Of a stretch of 64,000 bases of DNA, positions 52,112 to 60,240 are shown piece after piece; position 1 is the stretch's first letter; each line of letters begins with the position of its first letter. A program made the position numbers and the translations under genes. The notes beneath the pieces are model-generated. The model saw nothing but the letters and a program-made list of their open reading frames with translations. It did no database searches and was not told the origin of the DNA. The DNA lies in assembly GCF_028023875.1 (NCBI RefSeq), contig NZ_JAQIPB010000003.1, forward strand, positions 558,001 through 622,000. The letters run 5' to 3'. The stretch is from Xenophilus arseniciresistens (GTDB taxonomy: Bacteria; Pseudomonadota; Gammaproteobacteria; Burkholderiales; Burkholderiaceae_C).

Positions 52112-53752
52112 ATGAATTCCTGCGAACTGCAAGCCGACCTGGTCGTGATCGGCGGCGGTCTCGGCGGCATTGCCGCCGCCCTGGCCGCCTTGCGCCTGGG
52201 AGCGCGCGTGATCCTGGCCGAGGAACTGGACTGGCTGGGTGGCCAGCTCACGGCCCAGGGCGTGCCGCCCGACGAACATCCGTGGATCGAGCATCTGAGC
52301 GGCTCGCACAGCTACGCGGAACTGCGCCGTGGCATCCGCCAGTACTACCGCGACTGCTTCCCGCTGACGGCGCAGGCGCGGCTGAACCTGCGGCTGAACC
52401 CCGGCCAGGGCAACGTGAGCAGCCTGTGCCACGAGCCCTGGGTGGCAGTGAAGGTCATCGACCAGATGCTGGCCCCGCACGAGGCCGCGGGCCAGCTCAC
52501 GGTGCTGCGCGAGCACCGCCTGCAGTCGGTGGAAACGGACGGAGACCAGGTGCAGGCCATGCACGTGCTGGACCTGCGAGAGAACCGCCTGTGCGTACTG
52601 CAGGCGCCGATGTTCATCGACGCCACCGAGACCGGCGACGTGCTGGAGCGTGCCGGCGTGGAGCATGTGTTCGGCGCCGAATCGCAGGCACAGACGCAGG
52701 AGCCGCGCGCGCTGGCTGAAGCCGACCCCTTCGACCAGCAGGCCGTGACCTGGTGCCTGGCGGCCGACTACCTGCCCGGCGAAGACCACACCATCGAGCG
52801 CCCGCGCGACTACGAGCGCCTGCGCACGCTACAGCTGGACTGCTGGCCCGGCCCGCAGCTGAGCTGGACGCTGAGCGACTTCGTGACGCACGCGCCGCGC
52901 GAGCGGCCGCTCTTCGTGGGCCCGACCGAGGCCGAAACGCTCTACGACCTGTGGCACGCCCGACGCATCGCCTGGCGCCAGAACTTCCAGCCCGGCAGCT
53001 ACGCCAGCGACATCACCTTGGCCAACTGGCCGCAGATGGATTACTGGGAGCGGCCCCTCATCGGCGTGGGCCCGCAGGAACAGCAGGCCGCACTGCAGGG
53101 CGCGCGCGACATCAGCCTGGCCTTCTTCTACTGGATGCAGACCGAGGCGCCACGCCACGACGGCGGCTGGGGCTACCCGGGTCTGCGCCTGCGCGGCGAC
53201 GTGCTGGGCACCGCGGACGGGCTGGCCAAGCAGGTCTACTACCGCGAGGGGCGGCGCATCCAGGCCGAGTTCACGGTGTGCGAGCAGCACATCGGCGTGC
53301 AGGCGCGCGCGGGCTTCGACGCGGCCGAGCACTTCGACGACAGCGTGGGCATCGGCGCCTACCGCATCGACCTGCACCCGAGCACGCGCGGGCGCAACAC
53401 GGTGGACATCGATGCCTACCCCTTCCAGATCCCGCTGGGCGCGCTGCTGCCCGTGCGCGTGCGCAACCTGCTGCCGGCCTGCAAGAACATCGGCAGCACG
53501 CGCATCACCAACGGCGCCTACCGCGAACATGCCACCGAATGGAGCATCGGCGAAGCCGCGGGCTTTCTGGCAGCCTTTGCGCTGCAGCGCCAGCAGCCGC
53601 CGCGCGCGGTGCGTGCCTCGGCCGAACTGCTGGCGGACTTCCAGCGGCTGCTGCGCAGCCAGGGCGTGCTGCTCGAGTGGCCGCGCTTCGGCGCGCTCAC
53701 GCCCACGCGGCGCGTGGGCTACCAGTTCGACGCCGGCAAGGCCGGCCGATGA
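52112..53752 (+). CDS. FAD-dependent oxidoreductase (FAD_oxidored/PF12831-like)
   Basis: Flavoprotein of 546 residues. The N-terminal dinucleotide fold is 'ADLVVIGGGLGGIAAALAALRLG' (GxGxxG), followed by the family sequence 'LAEELDWLGGQLTAQGVPPDEHPWIE' (52217-52291) and 'FIDATETGDVLERAGV' later. The C-terminus has 'CKNIGSTRITNGAYREHATEWSIGEAAG' (53481-53561), typical of this group, whose members have mostly unknown substrates. ATG 52112 is used; TTG 52106 has the better spaced GAGGA and may be the true start. Co-transcribed with the Bug receptor gene. Confidence 0.83.
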   Translation: MNSCELQADLVVIGGGLGGIAAALAALRLGARVILAEELDWLGGQLTAQGVPPDEHPWIEHLSGSHSYAELRRGIRQYYRDCFPLTAQARLNLRLNPGQGNVSSLCHEPWVAVKVIDQMLAPHEAAGQLTVLREHRLQSVETDGDQVQAMHVLDLRENRLCVLQAPMFIDATETGDVLERAGVEHVFGAESQAQTQEPRALAEADPFDQQAVTWCLAADYLPGEDHTIERPRDYERLRTLQLDCWPGPQLSWTLSDFVTHAPRERPLFVGPTEAETLYDLWHARRIAWRQNFQPGSYASDITLANWPQMDYWERPLIGVGPQEQQAALQGARDISLAFFYWMQTEAPRHDGGWGYPGLRLRGDVLGTADGLAKQVYYREGRRIQAEFTVCEQHIGVQARAGFDAAEHFDDSVGIGAYRIDLHPSTRGRNTVDIDAYPFQIPLGALLPVRVRNLLPACKNIGSTRITNGAYREHATEWSIGEAAGFLAAFALQRQQPPRAVRASAELLADFQRLLRSQGVLLEWPRFGALTPTRRVGYQFDAGKAGR

Positions 53753-53774
53753 GCAGCGGACGCGCCCGCACGCT

Positions 53775-54191
53775 TCAGAACAGCTCGCCGTCCACGTAGT
53801 ACCAGCGCCCATCGTCCTCGCGCACGAAGCGGCTGCGTTCGTGGAGGCGGTGCGCGCGGCCCGAGGCGTCGCGCGAGCGCGCCACAAACTCCACCTGCGC
53901 ATGGGTGGCGTCTTGCACGCTGTGTTGGCGCACCTCCAGGCCCAGCCACTTCGCGCCTGCGTCAAAGCTCAGCTCGGCCGGCCGATGGCTGGCCGCCCAG
54001 GTGGCCAGCAGGTAGTCGGCGCGTTCGCGCACGAAGGCCGTGTAGCGCGATCGCATAAGCGATTCGGCGTCGGGGGCCGGGCTGTGCGCGAAGTCCTCAA
54101 CGTAGCGGCCACAGCACTGCGCATAGGCCAATGGCTTGCGGCGCGCGTCGGTGCGCCCGCAGGGGCAGGGGCCGGCAGCGGGTTCAGCCAT
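53775..54191 (-). CDS. YchJ-family protein (SEC-C motif plus NTF2-like domain)
   Basis: Protein of 138 residues of the UPF0225/YchJ family. The N-terminal zinc knuckle 'GPCPCGR' with 'YAQCCGRYVED' gives a SEC-C-like Cys cluster, and the rest is an NTF2-like fold ('LMRSRYTAFVRERADYLLATW', 'RHRLHERSRFVREDDGRWYYVDG'-type). Function is not established. The start codon overlaps the end of the upstream HNH-like gene by eight bases, so the two are coupled. Confidence 0.85.
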   Translation of the reverse strand: MAEPAAGPCPCGRTDARRKPLAYAQCCGRYVEDFAHSPAPDAESLMRSRYTAFVRERADYLLATWAASHRPAELSFDAGAKWLGLEVRQHSVQDATHAQVEFVARSRDASGRAHRLHERSRFVREDDGRWYYVDGELF

Positions 54192-54477
54192 GCTTGTCGG
54201 AAAAGCCGGGGGAAGGCACATCCGCCTGCATCACACGCTCGGCGATCCAGGCCTTGAACTGGCTTTCGGCCTGCTGGCGAAAGGCGTTGCGCGCCGCATT
54301 GCAGGCACCGTGCGCCAGCCGGCGGTGCGACTGCTTGCGCACGCTGCCCAAAGTGGCGTCGTTCAGGTGCTCGATGGTGGCCGATTCGGGTCGGCCCGCG
54401 GGCTCGTCGAAGTCCATCGGCAGCGCGCACCAGTGGCACAGCGGGCCGAAGGTGGCGCGAAGCGCCTTGACGCTCAT
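54184..54477 (-). CDS. Small HNH-like zinc-finger protein (97 aa)
   Basis: Short protein with 'LCHWCALPM' (CxxC), 'ATIEHLNDA' and 'AHGACNAARN', spaced like the treble-clef fold of HNH nucleases, where EH stands for the second His strand and H..CN..R for the third helix. The third catalytic position is not certain, so nuclease activity is inference. It sits between the acyl-CoA dehydrogenase (ten bases upstream) and ychJ (eight-base overlap), making a three-gene unit. Confidence 0.7.
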   Translation of the reverse strand: MSVKALRATFGPLCHWCALPMDFDEPAGRPESATIEHLNDATLGSVRKQSHRRLAHGACNAARNAFRQQAESQFKAWIAERVMQADVPSPGFSDKHG

Positions 54478-54487
54478 CGTCGAACCC

Positions 54488-55618
54488 TCATGCCAGCGCC
54501 CGCGTGATCAGCAGCTTCTGGATGTCCGAGGTGCCTTCGTAGATCTGGCACACGCGCACGTCGCGATAAATGCGCTCCAGCGGGAAGTCGTTCACGTAGC
54601 CATAGCCACCCAGGGTCTGGATGGCGGCGCTGCACACGCGCTCGGCCATCTCGCTGGCAAAGAGCTTGGCCATGGCCGCTTCCTTCAGGCAGGGCCGGCC
54701 CGCGTCGCGCAGCGCGGCGGCATGCCAGATCAGCTGGCGCGCAGCCTCGATCTGCGTGGCGCAGTCGGCCAGCCTGAAGCCCACGGCCTGCTGGTCGAAG
54801 ATGGGGCCGCCGAAGGCCGTGCGCTCCTTGGCGTAGTTCACCGCGAACTCGAAGGCGCTGCGGGCCATGCCCACGCTTTGCGCCGCGATGCCGATGCGCC
54901 CGCCCTCGAGCGCGCCGAGCGCGATCTTGTAGCCCTCGCCTTCCGCACCGATGAGGTTCTCGGCCGGGATGCGGCAATCGTCGAACTGGATCAGCGCGGT
55001 GTCGCTGGAATGCTGACCCAGCTTGTCTTCCAGCCGTGCCACGACGTAGCCCGGCGCATCGGTGGGCACGAGAAAGGCGCTCATGCCCTTCTTGCCCGCG
55101 GCCTTGTCGGTCATCGCGATGACGATGGCCACCTGGCCGTTCTTGCCGCTGGTGATGAACTGCTTGGTGCCGTTGATGACGTAGCCGTCTGCATCCTTCG
55201 CCGCCGTGGTGCGCAGGCTGGACGCATCGCTGCCGGCCTGCGGCTCGGTCAGGCAGAAGGCGCCGAGCATCCGGCCCTGCGCCAGCGGCTGCAGCCACTG
55301 CTTTTTCTGCTGCGCGTTGCCATAGCGCATGAGGATGGCGTTGACCGGGCAGTTGGTCACGCTGATGGCAGTGCTGGTGCCGCCATCGCCGGCCGCGATC
55401 TCTTCGAGCACCAGCGCCAGCGTGAGGTAGTCCAGGCCCGCGCCGCCGTCTTCCTCCGGCACGCAGATGCCGTAGGCGCCCAGCGCGGCCAGGCCTTCGT
55501 GCGCGGCTTTGGGAAAGTGGTGCTCGCGGTCCCATTGCGCGGCATGGGGCCACAGCTCGGCCTGGGCAAATTCGCGCACGGCGTCGCGGATGGCTTCCTG
55601 GTCAGGGGTCAGCAGCAT
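54488..55618 (-). CDS. Acyl-CoA dehydrogenase (short/medium-chain type)
   Basis: FAD enzyme of 376 residues. Motifs: 'GAFCLTEPQAGSDASSLRTTA' (54...; positions 55198-55260), 'VINGTKQFITSG', 'GGRIGIAAQSVGMARSAFEFA', 'IQTLGGYGYVNDFPLERIYRDVRV' (54551-54622) and the catalytic Glu in 'QIYEGTSDIQ', the standard position for short-, medium- and glutaryl-type enzymes and different from the LiuA type. Likely a butyryl/short-chain or branched substrate. GGAGA precedes ATG 55618. Thiolase and a further group of acyl-CoA genes lie 2-3 kb upstream. Confidence 0.92.
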   Translation of the reverse strand: MLLTPDQEAIRDAVREFAQAELWPHAAQWDREHHFPKAAHEGLAALGAYGICVPEEDGGAGLDYLTLALVLEEIAAGDGGTSTAISVTNCPVNAILMRYGNAQQKKQWLQPLAQGRMLGAFCLTEPQAGSDASSLRTTAAKDADGYVINGTKQFITSGKNGQVAIVIAMTDKAAGKKGMSAFLVPTDAPGYVVARLEDKLGQHSSDTALIQFDDCRIPAENLIGAEGEGYKIALGALEGGRIGIAAQSVGMARSAFEFAVNYAKERTAFGGPIFDQQAVGFRLADCATQIEAARQLIWHAAALRDAGRPCLKEAAMAKLFASEMAERVCSAAIQTLGGYGYVNDFPLERIYRDVRVCQIYEGTSDIQKLLITRALA

Positions 55619-55670
55619 GGTTGTCTTGTCTCCGGGGATGTTCCGTGCGGGCGCTTTTTTTCTCTCGTCT

Positions 55671-56303
55671 TCAGTTGCCGGCGCGCGCCTCTGCGGCCAG
55701 TTGGGCGCGGTAGCGCGCCATCGTTTCGCTGTCGCTTTCGCCCACGAAACCGGCGCCGATCTGGTCGCCGATCATGCGGCCCATCGACGGCAGAGCATCG
55801 CGCGGGCCCCAGGTGGCCGGCTGCCACAGCTGCGAGCGCATGAAGGCCTTGGCGCAGTGCAGGTAGGCCTCCTGCACCGCGATCTCGATCACGAGCTTGG
55901 GCCGCTGCCGCTCCTGCGCGAACAGGCCCGTGAACTCATCTTCCTCGCGCAGGCGGGCCGCGCCGTTCACGCGCAGCGTTTCGTCCACGCCCGGGATCAT
56001 GAAGATCAGCGCAGCGCGCGGATCGTCGATGAGGTTGTGCAGGGTGTCGAGCCGGTTGTTGCCGCCCGAATCGGGCAGCAGCAAGGTCTGCGCATCGCGC
56101 ACCTTGACGAAGCCCGGCGTGCCACCGCGCGGCGAAGCATCGAGCAGCGCGCCACCTGCGCCCGCACTGGCCAGCACGCAAAAAGGCGCCAGCGCGATGA
56201 AGCGCTGCGCATGCACGTCCAGCTGCGCCATCTGCTTGCGCAGCGCGCGTTCGCCGGGCTGCGCGTACAGGGCGCGCAGTTGCTCGCGGGTGGTGATGGC
56301 CAT
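55671..56303 (-). CDS. PPOX-type (pyridoxamine 5'-phosphate oxidase fold) flavoprotein
   Basis: FMN-binding split-barrel protein of 210 residues of the MSMEG_1061/PNPOx-like group. The opening 'ITTREQLRALYAQPGERALRKQMAQLDVHAQRFI' (56197-56297), 'DASPRGGTPGFVKV', 'NNRLDTLHNLIDDPRAALIFMIPG' (56000-56071) and 'ETLRVNGAARL' are hallmarks of this subgroup. It may use FMN or F420-like flavins; the physiological substrate is unknown. It lies 52 bases upstream of the acyl-CoA dehydrogenase on the same strand. Confidence 0.85.
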   Translation of the reverse strand: MAITTREQLRALYAQPGERALRKQMAQLDVHAQRFIALAPFCVLASAGAGGALLDASPRGGTPGFVKVRDAQTLLLPDSGGNNRLDTLHNLIDDPRAALIFMIPGVDETLRVNGAARLREEDEFTGLFAQERQRPKLVIEIAVQEAYLHCAKAFMRSQLWQPATWGPRDALPSMGRMIGDQIGAGFVGESDSETMARYRAQLAAEARAGN

Positions 56304-56329
56304 GGTGCGCGCTCCGGTGCCTCGGGGCC

Positions 56330-57574
56330 TCAGCGGCCCTGGGCCAGCTCCATCACCAGCTTGGCCGACATGTACAGCCGGCGCGGGATGGCGCTGATGT
56401 CCACGTACTCGGCCTTGTCGCTGTGGTAGCCGAAGCCCGGCAGGCCCAGGCTTTCGATCACGGGCTTGCCCGACAGCGCGGCATAGGCCGCGTCGGTGCC
56501 GCCGCCCGTGCGCTCGACCACGCCCACTTCGCCGCCCGCTTCCTTGTAGATGGCCACGGCCTTGTCCACCAGCGCCTTGCCGGCCGGGCCGGCATCGAAG
56601 GCCGGACGGCCGCGCGTGACGACCAGCTTCACTTCTGAATCGGGCAGCTTCTTTTTCTGCGCGCGCTCTTCCAGCAGCTTCACGGCGGCGTCGAAGTCCT
56701 CGTTGCGCGCATAGCGCATGTCGGCGTTGAGCGTGGCGCTGTCGGGGATGATGTTGCTCACGGCCCCCGCCTTGGCGATGGTCCAGTTGAAGCGCAGGTT
56801 GCGCGCCTTGTCGTCGATGTCCTGCGTGCGCAGCACGAGGTCCGACGCCTCCACCAGCGCGTTCACGCCCAGCTCGGGCGCGGCGCCCGCATGCGAGGCC
56901 TTGCCCTTGATGTTGGCCTGCACGTAGGCGATGCCCGAGGTGCCCAGCGAGAAGCCTTCCTTGCCCGCGCTGGTGGGCTCGTACGACAGCACGTAGTCCA
57001 CCTTGGCGGCCTCGGCCTGGATCAGCTCGCGCGAGCCGAAGGAGCCTTTTTCCTCGTCGGTGTTGAACAGCACGGTGAGCGTGCCGTAGTCCTCGAAGCC
57101 GCGCTCCTGCAGCAGTTGCAGCGTGTGCAGGATCACGGCATTGCCGCCCTTGTCGTCGGCGATGCCGGGGCCGTAGGCCTTGTCGCCCTCCACGCGGAAG
57201 GGCGACTTGGCCAGCGTGCCCTTGAGGTAGACGGTGTCCATGTGCGAGATCAGCAGCAGGTTCTTGCCGCCGCGGCCCTTGCGCGTGCCCACGATGTTGT
57301 CGCCCACCACCATGCCGGCGGCCTTGCTGCGCGTGACGGCAAAGCCCAGGGCCTTGAGCTTGTCCTCGAAGTACTGGCCGGCTGCAGCCATGCCTTCGGC
57401 ATCGCCGGTGCCGGTCTCGATGTTGACCAGTTGCTCCAGCGTCTTCACGACGGCGGGCTGCGCGGCGGTGGCGGCCTTGAGCAGCGCCTCGTCGCGCTGG
57501 GCAAAGGCCGGCGTCAGGAAGGCCGTGGCCAGCAGGCCGGCCAGCAGGGGGCGGGAAAAGGTGGGGTTGCGCAT
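56330..57574 (-). CDS. cpg2: Glutamate carboxypeptidase (glucarpidase/CPG2-type, M20 family)
   Basis: Secreted zinc peptidase of 414 residues that removes C-terminal Glu from folates and similar compounds. A signal peptide ends at 'LTPAFAQ'. The sequence follows that of Pseudomonas RS-16 carboxypeptidase G2 closely as I remember it: 'LVNIETGTGDAEG', 'GDNIVGTRKGRGGKNLLL', 'SHMDTVYLKGTLAKSPFRVEGDKAYGPGIADDKGG' (positions 57151-57255), 'LFNTDEEKGSFGSRELIQ', 'ASHAGAAPELGVNALVEASDL', and 'GFGYHSDKAEYVDISAIPRRLYM'. Zinc ligands (His, Asp, two Glu, His) and the dimer domain are complete. The ortholog call rests on my memory of that enzyme. Confidence 0.92.
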   Translation of the reverse strand: MRNPTFSRPLLAGLLATAFLTPAFAQRDEALLKAATAAQPAVVKTLEQLVNIETGTGDAEGMAAAGQYFEDKLKALGFAVTRSKAAGMVVGDNIVGTRKGRGGKNLLLISHMDTVYLKGTLAKSPFRVEGDKAYGPGIADDKGGNAVILHTLQLLQERGFEDYGTLTVLFNTDEEKGSFGSRELIQAEAAKVDYVLSYEPTSAGKEGFSLGTSGIAYVQANIKGKASHAGAAPELGVNALVEASDLVLRTQDIDDKARNLRFNWTIAKAGAVSNIIPDSATLNADMRYARNEDFDAAVKLLEERAQKKKLPDSEVKLVVTRGRPAFDAGPAGKALVDKAVAIYKEAGGEVGVVERTGGGTDAAYAALSGKPVIESLGLPGFGYHSDKAEYVDISAIPRRLYMSAKLVMELAQGR

Positions 57575-57602
57575 GGATGACTCTCTGGCAGATTCAAGGG
57601 AA

Positions 57603-57632
57603 GAAGACGAAGGCCCGGCTTGCGCCAGGGCC
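57603..57632 (-). terminator. Probable terminator after thiolase gene
   Basis: Read on the minus strand, GGCCC-T-GGC / GCC-GGGCC forms a stem with a one-base bulge and a GCAA tetraloop, followed by the T-rich TTCGTCTTCTTCCC. It lies eight bases past the thiolase stop and before the cpg2 start. Confidence 0.55.
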
Positions 57633-57639
57633 GCGTTCG

Positions 57640-58824
57640 TCAGAGCAGTTCGATGGCCACGGCCGTGCCTTCGCCGCCGCCGATGCACAGCGTGGCGACG
57701 CCGCGCTTGCCGCCGCGTTGCTGCAGGGCGTGGATCAGCGTGACCATGATGCGCGCGCCGCTGGCACCGATGGGATGGCCCAGCGCGCAGGCGCCGCCGT
57801 GCACGTTGACGATGTCGTGCGAGACGCCCAGTTCCTTCATCAGCGCCATGGGCACCACGGCAAAGGCTTCGTTGACCTCCCACAGGTCCACGTCCTTCGC
57901 GCTCCAGCCGGTTTTGGCAAAGAGCTTCTGCACGGCGCCGACGGGCGCGGTGGAGAACCACTCGGGCTGCTGTGCATGCGTGGCATGGGCCACGATGCGC
58001 GCGATGGGCCTGGCGCCGATCTTCTGCGCATGCGAGGCGGTGCTCATCACCAGCGCGGCGGCGCCGTCGTTGATGGACGAGCTGGAGGCGGCGGTGATGG
58101 TGCCGCCGTCCTTCTTGAAGGCCGGCTTGAGCGCGGGAATCTTGTCGAGCTTGACCTTGCCCGGGCCTTCGTCGATGGCGATCACGGTCTCGCCCGCGCG
58201 GCCCTTGACGGTGACGGGCGCGATCTCGGCCTTGAACAGGCCGTCCTTGGTCGCATGCTGCGCGCGCTGCACGCTGGCGATGGCGAAGGCGTCCTGCTGC
58301 TCGCGCGTGAAGCTGTACTTGGCGGCGCAGTCCTCGCCGAAGGTGCCCATGCTGCGGCCGGGCTGGTAGGCGTCTTCCAGGCCGTCGAGCATCATGTGGT
58401 CGAAGATGCGGTCATGGCCCATGCGGTAGCCGCCGCGGCCCTTGAGCATGAGGTAGGGCGCGTTGGTCATGCTTTCCATGCCGCCGGCCACCATCACTTC
58501 GTGCGTGCCGGCCAGCAGCATGTCGTGCGCCAGCATCGCGGCCTTCATGGCCGAGCCGCACATCTTGCTGAGCGTGACGGCGCCCGCGCTGTCGGGCAGG
58601 CCGCCCTTGTAGGCCGCCTGGCGCGCCGGCGCCTGGCCCTGGCCGGCCATCAGGCAGTTGCCGAACAGCACTTCGCCCACGGCCTCGGGCGCGATGCCCG
58701 CGCGCTCGACCGCGGCCTGGATCGCCACGCCGCCGAGGTCGTGCGCCGCCAGCGATGCGAAATCGCCCTGGAAGCTGCCCATGGGGGTGCGCGCGGCACC
58801 GAGGATGACGATGGATTCGCTCAT
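57640..58824 (-). CDS. Acetyl-CoA acetyltransferase (thiolase)
   Basis: Thiolase of 394 residues. Catalytic residues: nucleophile Cys in 'LSKMCGSAMKAAM' (about 89), His in 'VNEAFAVVPMALM', and 'NVHGGACALGHPIGASGARI' with the second Cys/His pair around 345. The length and sequence fit the PhaA/AtoB acetoacetyl-CoA thiolase group more than the 3-ketoacyl-CoA FadA type. It could complete leucine and short-chain acid degradation, or PHB synthesis, but no other pha gene is near. GGAGA precedes ATG 58824. Confidence 0.93.
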   Translation of the reverse strand: MSESIVILGAARTPMGSFQGDFASLAAHDLGGVAIQAAVERAGIAPEAVGEVLFGNCLMAGQGQAPARQAAYKGGLPDSAGAVTLSKMCGSAMKAAMLAHDMLLAGTHEVMVAGGMESMTNAPYLMLKGRGGYRMGHDRIFDHMMLDGLEDAYQPGRSMGTFGEDCAAKYSFTREQQDAFAIASVQRAQHATKDGLFKAEIAPVTVKGRAGETVIAIDEGPGKVKLDKIPALKPAFKKDGGTITAASSSSINDGAAALVMSTASHAQKIGARPIARIVAHATHAQQPEWFSTAPVGAVQKLFAKTGWSAKDVDLWEVNEAFAVVPMALMKELGVSHDIVNVHGGACALGHPIGASGARIMVTLIHALQQRGGKRGVATLCIGGGEGTAVAIELL

Positions 58825-58876
58825 GTGTGTCTCCGGTTGAGGTAATGTCGGGTGCGGGGGCCTTTTTCGGCCGGGT

Positions 58877-59602
58877 TCAGGCCGGCTCGTTGCCCAGCTG
58901 GCGGTTGCGGCGCGGCTCGATGGTCAGGACTTCGCCGCCAGCCGGCTTGCTCCACTTGTGGCGGATGCGCTGCACCGCCGCCTTGTAGATGCCGTCCAGG
59001 GCCTTGTCGCCGTTGACCGTGATGCCCAGGTCCTGCAGCAGGCCGTCGTGCACGCCGAAGGCCCAGCCGTGGATGTTGACCTTCTGGCCGCGCGCCCAGG
59101 CATCGACCATCACGGTGCTCACGGCCACGTTGATCACCTGCTCGGCCACGTTGAGTTCGACCAGCGCGTCGATCCGCACCTCGGCGGGCAGCGCGTCGAG
59201 CATGGACTGGTGGCGGTCGCGCACGTTCTTGATGTTGCGGATCCAGTTATCGGCCAGGCCCACGCGCACGTTGTCCAGCGCCGCCTTCACGCCGCCGCAG
59301 CCATAGTGGCCCACCACCATGATGTCTTCCACCTTGAGCACGTCCACCGCGAACTGGATCGCCGACAGCGCGTTCAGGTCCGACGACACCACGATGTTGG
59401 CCACGTTGCGGTGCACGAAGACCTCGCCCGGATCCAGCCCCGTGATCTGGTTGGCCGGCACGCGGCTGTCCGAGCAGCCGATCCACATGTACTTGGGAGT
59501 CTGCTGCTTGACCAGGCTGGTGAAGAAGCCGGGGCGGTCGCGCTCCATCTGGGCTGCCCATTCGCGGTTGTGGGCAAAGAGGTCTTCAATGGATGTGGTC
59601 AT
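58877..59602 (-). CDS. can: Beta-class carbonic anhydrase
   Basis: Zinc enzyme of 241 residues, hydrating CO2 to bicarbonate in the cytoplasm; bicarbonate serves biotin carboxylases such as LiuB/LiuD. Zinc ligands are Cys and Asp in 'GCSDSRVPANQITG', and His and Cys in 'GHYGCGGVKAALD'. The length and the C-terminal 'NIHGWAFGVHDGLLQDLG' block match the E. coli Can group. Followed by the MerR-type regulator gene upstream on the same strand, 23 bases away. Confidence 0.95.
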   Translation of the reverse strand: MTTSIEDLFAHNREWAAQMERDRPGFFTSLVKQQTPKYMWIGCSDSRVPANQITGLDPGEVFVHRNVANIVVSSDLNALSAIQFAVDVLKVEDIMVVGHYGCGGVKAALDNVRVGLADNWIRNIKNVRDRHQSMLDALPAEVRIDALVELNVAEQVINVAVSTVMVDAWARGQKVNIHGWAFGVHDGLLQDLGITVNGDKALDGIYKAAVQRIRHKWSKPAGGEVLTIEPRRNRQLGNEPA

Positions 59603-59625
59603 GGACGTCCTGTGGAAAAAAATGA

Positions 59626-60078
59626 TCAGCTCGCCGGCCGCGCAGCGCTGCCCTCGCCCCGCTGCGCACGGGTGGCCCCCGATTTGGCAGGCCCGCGCCG
59701 GCGCACCCGTGCCAGCACGGCCCGGGCCTGGTCCTCATGCGATCTCACTTCGCTGAGGTTGGCCTGCAGGTCGGCCAGCTGGGCTTCGAGCTGGGCGCGG
59801 TGGCTGCCCAGCACACGCAGGAATTCTTCCAGCTGCGGCGCGGTGTCGCGCGGGCTTTCGTAGATGTCGAGGATGGATTTGGCCTCGGTCAGGCTCAGGC
59901 CCAGGCGTTTGGCGCGCAGGGTCAGCGCCAGCCGCGTGCGGTCGCGCGCGCTGTAGATGCGCTGCACGCCCGAGCGCTGCGGCGCGATCAGCCCCAGGTC
60001 CTCGTAGAAGCGGATGGCCCGCGTCGTGAGGTCGAACTCGCGCGCAAGTTCGCTGATGGTGAAGGTCTGGCTGGACAT
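59626..60078 (-). CDS. LiuR-type MerR-family transcriptional regulator
   Basis: MerR regulator of 150 residues: 'FTISELAREFDLTTRAIRFYEDLGLIAPQRSG' HTH (59978-60066), 'QRIYSARDRTRLALTLRAKRLGLSLTEAKSIL' (59885-59973), then a coiled-coil dimer helix ('QLEAQLADLQANLSEVRSHEDQA'). This is the pattern of LiuR, the leucine/isovalerate regulator of many Proteobacteria, although the liu operon is 28 kb away. No Cys-rich effector site is seen, consistent with acyl-CoA or metabolite sensing. A perfect palindrome lies 126 bases upstream. Downstream 23 bases lies the carbonic anhydrase gene. Confidence 0.83.
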   Translation of the reverse strand: MSSQTFTISELAREFDLTTRAIRFYEDLGLIAPQRSGVQRIYSARDRTRLALTLRAKRLGLSLTEAKSILDIYESPRDTAPQLEEFLRVLGSHRAQLEAQLADLQANLSEVRSHEDQARAVLARVRRRGPAKSGATRAQRGEGSAARPAS

Positions 60079-60204
60079 TCGCTGCGTTTGCCTCGTCGTG
60101 CCTTTCAGTGCCTGGGGTGCGTGCCGCCCGTGCCTTCTGGCCGCAGGGCCCCGCACAGGCGACAGCGCCGCCCGGCGCGGCTCCCTACAATGAAGGCCCG
60201 CTTA

Positions 60205-60224
60205 TGACGTTTACGTAAACGTCA
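60205..60224. promoter_or_regulatory. Perfect 20-bp palindrome, probable operator of the LiuR-type regulator
   Basis: TGACGTTTAC followed immediately by its complement. It lies between the divergent regulator (59626-60078) and hydrolase (60241) genes, only 16 bases before the hydrolase ATG. LiuR-family sites are known to be TTTACGTAAA-like palindromes, so the fit to the neighbouring regulator is good. Confidence 0.85.
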
Positions 60225-60240
60225 ACATCCCGGATCATAG

